Under the pieces are notes generated by a model. It had not been told where the DNA came from and did no database searches. It saw nothing but the letters and a program-made list of their open reading frames with translations. From assembly GCA_947165195.1 (NCBI GenBank), contig CAMUZJ010000009.1, positions 1 to 23,762 of the forward strand: a stretch of DNA of 23,762 nucleotides, written 5' to 3'. The number at the start of each line of letters is the position of its first letter. The stretch's first letter is position 1. The position numbers and the translations under genes are program-made. The DNA comes from an uncultured Bacillota bacterium. Its GTDB lineage: Bacteria > Bacillota_I > Bacilli_A > RF39 > UBA660. Positions 1-5,845 of this stretch are shown piece by piece.

Positions 1-1
1 A

Positions 2-75
2 TGGAGGGGCCTAACGGATTTGAACCGATGATCAGGGTGTTGCAGACCCACGCCTTACCACTTGGCTAAAGCCCC
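2..75 (-). tRNA. tRNA-Cys (GCA)
   Basis: Read on the minus strand this folds as a complete cloverleaf of 74 nt including an encoded CCA. The 7-bp acceptor stem pairs GGGGCTT with AGGCCCC (one G-U). The D arm contains AGCCAAGTGGTAAGGC, the anticodon is GCA (TGC at plus 41-43), and the T arm carries GGTTCAAATCC. The discriminator base is U73, an identity element of cysteine tRNAs, which agrees with the anticodon. It carries cysteine to UGC and UGU codons. The window edge cuts off whatever lies downstream, so it could be the last tRNA seen of a longer cluster. Confidence 0.96.
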
Positions 76-87
76 ATCGCAATTAAG

Positions 88-116
88 ATTATAACAAATG
101 AAATATAAAATTTCAA
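88..116 (-). promoter_or_regulatory. SigA-type promoter of tRNA-Cys
   Basis: On the minus strand TTGAAA (plus 111-116) is separated by 17 bp from TATAAT (plus 88-93), and a TG one base upstream of the -10 makes it an extended -10. It sits about 13 bp before the first base of the tRNA, as expected for a stable-RNA promoter. Confidence 0.75.
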
Positions 117-177
117 CAAATTTAATATAATTTATGAAAAAAATAAATATATGTGACTTGTTTTACTATGTTTTCAT

Positions 178-198
178 AAAAAAAGACTTTCAAAAGTC
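178..198 (-). terminator. Rho-independent terminator of the PH-domain gene
   Basis: The minus strand reads a perfect GACTTT/AAAGTC stem with a short TG loop followed by seven T. It lies 16 bases after the stop codon of the gene at 214-660 and before the tRNA promoter, so it separates the two transcription units. Confidence 0.75.
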
Positions 199-213
199 CA
201 ATTATTTTATATA

Positions 214-660
214 TTAACGATTTTTTTCTCCAAATGAAGGATATAGTTTTTTTGCTTCCATCATATAATCAGAAATATTAGCTTCTATTTCAGCTAGAGC
301 ATCTTTTGAAATATTGGATAAAGTAACGAACTCTTTTACTGTATCAATATATATTTTGCCCCAAAAAATACCACTTTTCACTTTTAAATCATTAAACATA
401 TCAGGAGTAATTGAATCTAAAAAATATCCAATAATTACCCTTTTTCTTCCTATTAATATTCTTTTGTTTGTCAAACAAATAACAGCTGTTGATATAATAT
501 CAATTGGATTATCATTTTTTTGAGCTACAAATGTATAAATTGGAACTTCTCCTGGGTTTAAATGTTTTTGAATTACTTCAGAATTTTTTTTAATTCTCCA
601 ACCAATTGTAAATGGATATTTATTTTTAAATTTAAGTGCTTGTTCATATACGATTCCCAT
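214..660 (-). CDS. Bacterial PH-domain-like cytoplasmic protein, function unknown
   Basis: A 148-residue soluble protein without signal peptide or membrane segment. Its middle part (about residues 35-125) looks like the small bacterial PH-like fold seen in YokE-type proteins: a strand, then VICLTNKRILIGRKR (about 60-74), a Gly-rich turn, further strands ending in IYIDTVKEFV, and a C-terminal helix with alternating hydrophobic positions. The TNKRIL signature is typical of these domains. The start ATG at 660 follows AGGAGG with a 6-base spacer, and it has its own extended -10 promoter and terminator, so it is probably monocistronic. The PH-like assignment rests on pattern recognition; no substrate or partner can be inferred. 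Confidence 0.72.
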   Translation of the reverse strand: MGIVYEQALKFKNKYPFTIGWRIKKNSEVIQKHLNPGEVPIYTFVAQKNDNPIDIISTAVICLTNKRILIGRKRVIIGYFLDSITPDMFNDLKVKSGIFWGKIYIDTVKEFVTLSNISKDALAEIEANISDYMMEAKKLYPSFGEKNR

Positions 661-724
661 AAAAAACCTCCTACTTTTTTATATTGTTTTTAATTTGGTA
701 TTATTATGCAAACTTTCTAACTTT

Positions 725-733
725 ATTATATCA
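725..733 (-). promoter_or_regulatory. Extended -10 promoter of the PH-domain gene
   Basis: The minus strand has TGATATAAT (TATAAT at plus 725-730, TG at 732-733), directly after the terminator of the upstream ABC-F gene. No convincing -35 box is visible, as is common with an extended -10. The leader to the ATG is about 60 nt and carries AGGAGG at 667-672. Confidence 0.6.
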
Positions 734-740
734 TAAAAAT

Positions 741-768
741 ATAAAAAATTCCTAAAATTTTAGGAATT
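741..768 (-). terminator. Terminator of the ABC-F gene
   Basis: On the minus strand the palindrome AATTCCTAAAATTTTAGGAATT (747-768, written as two halves AATTCCT and AGGAATT around an AT loop) is followed by a T-rich run. It overlaps the stop codon at 760-762, an economical arrangement seen repeatedly in this window. Confidence 0.75.
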
Positions 769-2358
769 CATTTTATTTTGTTTATCCAAATATTCCTCAT
801 AAGGAATACTTCTATCTATAATATTTCCGTCACTAGTAATTTCGATTATTCTATTCGCAACTGTACTATTTAGTTCATAATCCCTTGATGTAAATAAAAC
901 TTCTCCTTGAAAGTTGCATAGTCCCTTATTAAGAGATGTTATACTCTCTAAATCTAAATGATTGGTTGGCTCATCTAAAATTAAGAAATTTGGTTGTTCT
1001 AGCATAATCTTAGATAGCATACATCTAGCTTTTTCTCCACCTGATAAAATATTTACTTTTTTAAATACATCCTCGCCAGAGAAAAGCATTCTTCCTAAAA
1101 ATCCTCGTAAAATGGTTTCATCTTTAATGTCGTAATACTGTCCTATCCATTCGATAATGTTTTTTTCCGAATTAAAATATTCAGTATTATCTTGTGGTAG
1201 GTAACCAAAATTAATTGTTTTCCCCCATTCAATAGAACCTTTATCATATTTTTCTTTTCCTATTAATATATTAAATAATGCAGTTTTTACCATATCATCT
1301 TGGGCAATAAAGCAGACTTTATCTCCTTTTAAGATTGTAAATGAAACTTTATCTAATATTTTTTTGCCGTCAATTATCTTTGTTAAATTTTCTACTTTTA
1401 ATATTTCTTTTCCAGAGGGCTTTTCAATTTTAAAGTCAATGTAAGGATATTTTCTAGAAGATGGTATAATTTCATCTAATTGAATTTTTTCAAGCATCTT
1501 TTTTCTAGAAGTTGCCTGTTTTGATTTGGAAGCATTAGCAGAAAACCTAGCAATAAATGATTGTAATTCTTTTATTTTATCTTCTTTCTTCTTATTTGAC
1601 TCTTTCATTTGTTTTTGTATTAGTTCACTAGATTCATACCAGAAGTCATAGTTACCTACGTATAATTTGATTTTACCATAATCAATATCTGCTATATGAG
1701 TACAAACTTTATTTAAAAAATGTCTATCATGAGAAACTATAATTACTGTATTATTAAAATTAATTAAGAATTCTTCTAACCATCTAATTGCTTCTAAATC
1801 CAAACTATTGGTAGGTTCATCTAATAATAATATATCAGGATTACCAAATAGTGCCTGTGCAAGTAAAACTTTTACCCTTGATTTTACCGGTAATTCCTTC
1901 ATACTTAAATAGTGCTCCTCAACAGGAATTCCCAAATTACTCAATAATTGGGAAGCATCCGGTTCAGCATTCCATCCATCTAAATCCATAAATTCTGCTT
2001 CTAAATTAGCTAATTTCATTCCGTCTTCATCGCTAAATTCTGTTTGAGAATACATTTTATCTTTCTCTTCCATAATTTCATAAAGTCTACTGTTTCCCAT
2101 TATGACTACATCAATAACTCGTTTATCTTCATACTGGTAATGGTCTTGTCTTAAAAAGGACAATCTTTCATTCTTACTAATAATTACTTCTCCTGAAGTA
2201 GTTTCAATCTCTCCTGAAAGAAGTTTTAAAAATGTTGATTTTCCTGCTCCATTTGCCCCTATAAGTCCATAGCAATTGCCGTTTGTAAATTTAATATTAA
2301 CATCTTCAAATAAAGTTCTTTTTCCAAACTTTAAACTTACATTATTTACTTGTATCAT
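760..2358 (-). CDS. ykpA: ABC-F family ATPase, YkpA/YbiT type
   Basis: A soluble tandem-ATPase of the ABC-F class (532 residues), whose studied members act on the ribosome and have no membrane domain. NBD1 has Walker A GANGAGKST (34-42), Walker B ILLLDEP (176-182) and H-switch SHDRH (H210). The linker (about 240-300) contains FSANASKSKQATSRKK, a hallmark of the YbiT/YkpA group. NBD2 has a good signature LSGGEK (438-443) and Walker B LILDEPTNH, but its Walker A position reads IAQDDMVKTA (351-360) and its H-switch reads SRD (R491). The NBD1 signature is also eroded (LPVKSR), so one composite ATP site looks dead. I start at the ATG at 2358, after GGGGTGAT, rather than the in-frame ATG at 2409, because homology begins at MIQVNNVSLKFG. 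Confidence 0.93.
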   Translation of the reverse strand: MIQVNNVSLKFGKRTLFEDVNIKFTNGNCYGLIGANGAGKSTFLKLLSGEIETTSGEVIISKNERLSFLRQDHYQYEDKRVIDVVIMGNSRLYEIMEEKDKMYSQTEFSDEDGMKLANLEAEFMDLDGWNAEPDASQLLSNLGIPVEEHYLSMKELPVKSRVKVLLAQALFGNPDILLLDEPTNSLDLEAIRWLEEFLINFNNTVIIVSHDRHFLNKVCTHIADIDYGKIKLYVGNYDFWYESSELIQKQMKESNKKKEDKIKELQSFIARFSANASKSKQATSRKKMLEKIQLDEIIPSSRKYPYIDFKIEKPSGKEILKVENLTKIIDGKKILDKVSFTILKGDKVCFIAQDDMVKTALFNILIGKEKYDKGSIEWGKTINFGYLPQDNTEYFNSEKNIIEWIGQYYDIKDETILRGFLGRMLFSGEDVFKKVNILSGGEKARCMLSKIMLEQPNFLILDEPTNHLDLESITSLNKGLCNFQGEVLFTSRDYELNSTVANRIIEITSDGNIIDRSIPYEEYLDKQNKMNS

Positions 2359-2409
2359 AATATCACCCCAAAACGTTTTCATTTTACTATATTTAAAAGT
2401 AAAAAACAA

Positions 2410-2500
2410 GTATATAAATTAAAAACGTCAAGTCAGATCAGGTACCTCAACTGAATTATCTATCTAACATCTCTTAGAAATGTTAAAAAAATTACTTAAT
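2410..2500. other. Short intergenic region with unexplained hairpins
   Basis: Between the 199-aa membrane-protein gene and the ABC-F gene. On the minus strand it contains an 8-bp hairpin, AACATTTC-TAA-GAGATGTT (about 2468-2486), and a partly palindromic segment centred on GGTACC with flanking TCAG/CTGA (about 2432-2453). No U-tract follows the first hairpin, so it is not an ordinary terminator. A possible weak promoter for the ABC-F gene (TTGTTT, 17 bp, TAAAAT) lies in the last 40 bases before its start. The segment could be a leader or attenuator; nothing more can be said. Confidence 0.35.
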
Positions 2501-3100
2501 TTAGTTTTTGGATTTGTAAAAATTAGAAATAAGCTTTGCAAATTCATATAAAATTATGTCACTTTTATTAATGGCAAAACTTTTTCCTATTGCTTTTCCA
2601 CCAATTGTTAAAGAAGCTATGATTGCTGATACAATTAAAGTGGATAATAATATACTAATTCCGGTACTATTTGCGATTGACAAAGAGATAGTAGTTCCTG
2701 CTGCACCTGATACAATACCACAAATATCCCCTATTACATCACAACAAAAGCTAGATACTTTTTCTGCATTCTTTTTAAATTTAACTGCTACATTTGCTCC
2801 TTTTACTTTTCTCGAATTCATAGAGTGAAATACTGCTTCATCTGCACCAGTAACGGATACTCCAACAATATCAAACATAATACCAATAAATATAAATAAT
2901 AATGTTACTAAAATACCAAATAAAAGAGATAAATTAGGAATTGTCATTTGTGCTATCAGACTCATACAAAAAGATATAGTAAAAGAAATAAGTACTATTT
3001 TACCAATCCAAGACCAATTTACTGTTTCCTTTTTTATTTTTTCTTTCTTCTTTGTAACAGCAATTAAATTTTCTAATTCATTATTTTTCTTTTTAAACAT
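2501..3100 (-). CDS. Polytopic membrane protein, candidate OapA (OLE RNA-associated protein), DUF21/CorB-like
   Basis: A 199-residue (about 21 kDa) membrane protein with a very basic N-terminus (residues 1-26, rich in Lys), hydrophobic segments at about 31-51, 57-80, 120-145 and 147-167, and a conserved-looking loop, VSVTGADEAVFHSMNSRKVKGA (given in two parts: VSVTGADEAV 81-90 and FHSMNSRKVKGA 91-102). Short proteins of this type are usually annotated as CorB-like Mg2+/Co2+ transporters because they resemble the DUF21 membrane domain of CNNM/CorC proteins. The gene sits directly downstream of a large structured RNA (3150-3792), as oapA sits next to ole in other Gram-positives. OapA is known to anchor OLE RNA to the membrane and is linked to Mg2+ homeostasis. 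The start ATG follows GAGGTATAT. The membrane topology is clear; the OapA identity is an inference from context. Confidence 0.66.
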   Translation of the reverse strand: MFKKKNNELENLIAVTKKKEKIKKETVNWSWIGKIVLISFTISFCMSLIAQMTIPNLSLLFGILVTLLFIFIGIMFDIVGVSVTGADEAVFHSMNSRKVKGANVAVKFKKNAEKVSSFCCDVIGDICGIVSGAAGTTISLSIANSTGISILLSTLIVSAIIASLTIGGKAIGKSFAINKSDIILYEFAKLISNFYKSKN

Positions 3101-3121
3101 ATATACCTCATTCTCCTTAAT

Positions 3122-3149
3122 ATTATATACTATACTAATATAATATCAA
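3122..3149 (-). promoter_or_regulatory. Promoter of the OapA-like gene
   Basis: On the minus strand TTGATA (plus 3144-3149) is followed after 16 bp by TATAAT (plus 3122-3127), about 22 bases before the start codon. The -35 box lies in and just after the U-tract of the upstream RNA's terminator, so the gene can be expressed independently of the RNA. Confidence 0.6.
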
Positions 3150-3173
3150 AAAAAAAGTAGATAATCTACTTTT
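3148..3173 (-). terminator. Terminator of the large structured RNA
   Basis: A perfect 8-bp stem AAAGTAGA/TCTACTTT with loop TTA, followed by nine T on the minus strand. There is no protein gene between this terminator and the promoter at 3799-3827, so it ends the non-coding transcript. Confidence 0.85.
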
Positions 3174-3792
3174 GAATACTAATTAATTGTTTGGCTTTAA
3201 TATAGTTAACTTTGAACCTTAGGTCAAGTAGGATTTCCCTGATTCTTACAACTTCGTTACCAAAATTGCGGTTCCCCTTTAAATGAATCAATATGATGTC
3301 GCCAATTCATACGACTTGATTACCACTTAGTGTCCACTGCAATCCTATATTAATTAGCACTCTAGGAGATTTCCCCACCAACACTTTACTATTAGTTCTT
3401 TTTTGCAAAAATAATTTCAAAATGCAATACTTATTTAAATCGGCCAATTTAATAAGCAAGATCATTTATCCCAATACTTTCACTCAAGACAGGCTACACT
3501 GCACATAACTTTCGCCACATGCAGGTTCTATCCTATTCCGTATAAAATCCATCATCCTTTTTATTTTATTTTTTTTCAAGGCGTATAGGTCCTACACAAA
3601 AATAGGTCTCCACAAATATTGGGTCGATGATCGTATGCCATTACGGTCGCCCAATATTCAACTTCTCCAGCATTCACCCCAAACTGGGCGTATGAAGCAA
3701 ACACCAAAGGTTTCACAGATATGCCCTTTAACGATTGTTTAATCTCGTCTTCCTAGCAAAGTAATTGACTAGAATAATGTGCCATCAATTAC
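3150..3792 (-). ncRNA. Large structured non-coding RNA, candidate OLE RNA
   Basis: About 640 nt transcribed on the minus strand from a perfect consensus promoter to a U-tract terminator, with no reading frame of note on either strand. Hand-counted GC of three 60-base lines inside it is 38, 43 and 47 per cent, against about 25 per cent in a neighbouring coding line. Several strong helices are visible: a 5' stem GTAATTGA/TCAATTAC (3761-3792), a 9-bp stem AATATTGGG/CCCAATATT (3615-3658) enclosing a CGTA/TACG hairpin, an 11-bp hairpin capped by a GAAA tetraloop (3499-3524), a bulged CTTATT/AATAAG hairpin, and an 8-bp hairpin capped by a GTAA tetraloop (3249-3268). Length (OLE is about 610 nt) and the adjacent OapA-like gene favour OLE. 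ROOL is of similar size and is the main alternative. It lacks the conserved cores of RNase P RNA and tmRNA. Confidence 0.72.
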
Positions 3793-3798
3793 ACGTAC

Positions 3799-3827
3799 AT
3801 TATATCATATTCTAATATTTTTGTCAA
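3799..3827 (-). promoter_or_regulatory. Perfect consensus promoter of the large RNA
   Basis: TTGACA (plus 3822-3827), 17-bp spacer, TATAAT (plus 3799-3804), with TG one base upstream of the -10. This is the best promoter in the window and predicts strong constitutive transcription starting near 3792. The TGA stop codon of the upstream protease gene (3824-3826) lies inside the -35 box. Confidence 0.9.
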
Positions 3828-4969
3828 ATTTCCTGTTTTATACTGAATTGTTTCCCCCTGGTAAGTATTTTATCCCTAGTTTCTGTACTTTTGAAAGTTA
3901 TACTAGAACATTTAGCTTGTAATTCGTTAGAAAAATATGCTTTCTGTAAAATTCCGTTTTCTTTGATAAAATCCGAATAAAATTTTAGAGGGTCTTTTTC
4001 ATATATACACATAGTAAGTCGACTGATATATTTATATGCTTTATACTCTTTTAACTCTGAATGGATTCCCATATATATTTTATCCAATTCATTTAGAACA
4101 ATATTTTTATCAATTGGTAAGTTAATGTTAGATTTATCCTCTATTTTCTCAAAAGCATCTTCATACATCTGCAAAATCTCCTTGCTAGATATTCCTGTAC
4201 TATTGTACTGGTCCATATAATCTGTAATAAGAGTAAAATCTCCTATGCTATATGCTTTTAATACCAAATTAGTGCCTACTATTTCACATAACATTTTAAT
4301 ATAAGCAACTTCATATGGATATTTTCTTTGAATATAAAAAGGGTCAATAGAAAAATACTCTTTTGTTAGTAACTCTGTTACTCCTTCTGTAAAAGATTTT
4401 GGTAATTTTTCAGTTTGATTATTGTAAAACATGCAATGAATTCCCTCATGTAGTAAAACACTATTTTCAGAATCATCTTCATAAATATTTATTTTTTTAT
4501 CAACATAACTATAATCTCCGAGTGTGGATTTTTGAATATTTTCATCTCTTTCTTTATATTCTATGCTAACTGTACTTAAAGACTCATATGCTGCTTCTCT
4601 ATTCATATAGATACATTCTTCTACAATAGAGTGATATCCATAAAAAACATTTTTTACCTTCTCTTCCAAGTTACTATTTATATCAATTGCATTTAATAAC
4701 AAATACTCATCTTTTTTACTATCTTCAATTTCAATATTTAATCTTTTTTCTAACTTTTCTATTATCCTTTCTACATCTTTTTCAGAAGATAATAATCCTA
4801 AGTAACCAAACGATTCAACTTCTTCGTCTTTTTTTGTATTACCTATACTAGCTAATACATAACTTAGAATAGTAAAAATTATAATGTATTTAACACATGA
4901 AAAAAAATGTTTTTTTTCCTTCTGATTATTTTTATTAGCATGTAATTGTCCTTCATTATAATTCAACAT
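3824..4969 (-). CDS. Membrane-anchored HExxH zinc metallopeptidase-like protein
   Basis: A 381-residue protein with a positively charged N-terminus, one membrane segment (about residues 26-42) and a long extracytoplasmic domain. The zinc-binding motif HEGIH is at 174-178 and is preceded by hydrophobic VLL. A downstream FTEGVTELL (193-201) offers Glu residues at the right distance for the third ligand of a gluzincin. The rest is helical and charged. By family logic it would be a surface or extracellular peptidase held at the membrane, but its substrate is unknown and I recognise no named family. The start ATG at 4969 follows AGGGGGAAGAT. No terminator separates it from the promoter of the downstream RNA, which starts inside its stop codon. 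Confidence 0.75.
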   Translation of the reverse strand: MLNYNEGQLHANKNNQKEKKHFFSCVKYIIIFTILSYVLASIGNTKKDEEVESFGYLGLLSSEKDVERIIEKLEKRLNIEIEDSKKDEYLLLNAIDINSNLEEKVKNVFYGYHSIVEECIYMNREAAYESLSTVSIEYKERDENIQKSTLGDYSYVDKKINIYEDDSENSVLLHEGIHCMFYNNQTEKLPKSFTEGVTELLTKEYFSIDPFYIQRKYPYEVAYIKMLCEIVGTNLVLKAYSIGDFTLITDYMDQYNSTGISSKEILQMYEDAFEKIEDKSNINLPIDKNIVLNELDKIYMGIHSELKEYKAYKYISRLTMCIYEKDPLKFYSDFIKENGILQKAYFSNELQAKCSSITFKSTETRDKILTRGKQFSIKQEI

Positions 4970-4997
4970 ATCTTCCCCCTAAGCATTTAATAATTTG

Positions 4998-5015
4998 AAG
5001 ATTGTGCTCAATCTT
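4998..5015. repeat. Perfect inverted repeat upstream of the metallopeptidase gene
   Basis: AAGATTG/CAATCTT with a 4-base loop, 28 bp before the start codon of the gene at 3824-4969. There is no U-tract after it on either strand, so it is more likely an operator or a 5'-leader hairpin than a terminator. Confidence 0.45.
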
Positions 5016-5028
5016 TGGCATATAAAAA

Positions 5029-5054
5029 ATAAAAAAGCCATATTAGGCTTTTTA
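5029..5054 (-). terminator. Terminator of the lysozyme-like gene
   Basis: Minus strand AAAAGCC/GGCTTTT (7 bp) with a 6-base loop, ending in a T-run; it overlaps the TAA stop at 5052-5054. Confidence 0.8.
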
Positions 5055-5747
5055 AGTATTCTTTATTCTATTGACAAAATAGTTTATTTTAGGTATCCAT
5101 GTATCACTTTCAGCATATTTAGGTCCTATTTGTTCTACAGTTGTTAATCCCATTGCAAAATAATTTCTATTTAAGTTTTGAATAAAACCTAAAATACCTT
5201 CATCTAATGTAGCAAACGTTTTATAGCTTCCTCCGTTACACCCAGGGGATCCTTTTTGACCTCCTACGTTGTTACAGGTAATAACTAAGTTGGAACATTT
5301 GGCAACACAACCTGTTTCATGTAATATTATTGCCAATGCTATATATGGATCAACGTCATATTCTAAGGCAGTTGAAGCAATTAAACTTCCTTTTCCTGCC
5401 ATATAGCCATTTCCAAGTAACACATCAAATTTAGCAGCTAATTCTTCTAAAGTTAACCCATCATATACCTCTATTCTAGGTGGAATAATAATAGAAGCAG
5501 GCACTACTTCCATAGATGCTTCTTTCAAAGACATATTTTCTTCTTTTTCTTTTTTATCTTTATAAATACTATCTTCAATGATCATATTTGTAGATGCTGC
5601 AACACTTTTAATATCGATTTCTTGAAAAGCTTCTTTAATACTTCCCATATCAAAATATGAATCACTTTTAAGAATTAAAGCAATAGAAATCATCATAATT
5701 CCTACAATTGCCAAAATCCCACTTGTAATATTTAATTTCTTTTTCAA
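5052..5747 (-). CDS. Membrane-anchored glucosaminidase/lysozyme-like peptidoglycan hydrolase
   Basis: A 231-residue protein with a signal anchor (about 7-27), a charged spacer (30-90) and a C-terminal lysozyme-fold domain (about 95-231). The domain shows the usual order: LTLEELAAKF, then LIASTALEYDVDPYIALAIILHETG in which E144 of HETG is the likely catalytic acid, CNNVGG (158-163), GSYKTF, DEGI, and a terminal YAES..W...V..I pattern. This matches GH73-type N-acetylglucosaminidases and phage-type lysozymes that cut glycan strands. Four Cys (147, 151, 158, 170) around the active site may form disulfides outside the cell. It starts at TTG (5747) after GAGGTG; no ATG fits. The promoter, TTGACA-17-TAAAAT, is strong. 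Confidence 0.82.
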   Translation of the reverse strand: MKKKLNITSGILAIVGIMMISIALILKSDSYFDMGSIKEAFQEIDIKSVAASTNMIIEDSIYKDKKEKEENMSLKEASMEVVPASIIIPPRIEVYDGLTLEELAAKFDVLLGNGYMAGKGSLIASTALEYDVDPYIALAIILHETGCVAKCSNLVITCNNVGGQKGSPGCNGGSYKTFATLDEGILGFIQNLNRNYFAMGLTTVEQIGPKYAESDTWIPKINYFVNRIKNT

Positions 5748-5776
5748 AATAATTCACCTCTTGAATTACATTGTAT

Positions 5777-5805
5777 ATTTTATCATTTATTATAAAATAT
5801 GTCAA
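5777..5805 (-). promoter_or_regulatory. Promoter of the lysozyme-like gene
   Basis: TTGACA (plus 5800-5805), 17-bp spacer, TAAAAT (plus 5777-5782) preceded by TGA; about 30 bp upstream of the TTG start at 5747. Confidence 0.8.
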
Positions 5806-5845
5806 ATAATGTCACTCAGCTACGATGCTTATATTAAGAAAATCT

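Noticed and set aside
3173..3792. RNase P RNA or tmRNA as identity of the large RNA
   Set aside because: The conserved GAGGAAAGTCC and ACAGAA segments of RNase P RNA are absent, and there is no tRNA-like 3' end with CCA nor the matching 5' end of a tmRNA.
3824..3826. Use of Mycoplasma genetic code (TGA as Trp)
   Set aside because: TGA terminates the genes at 3824 and 9174 at positions consistent with their neighbours, and proteins read normally with the standard code.
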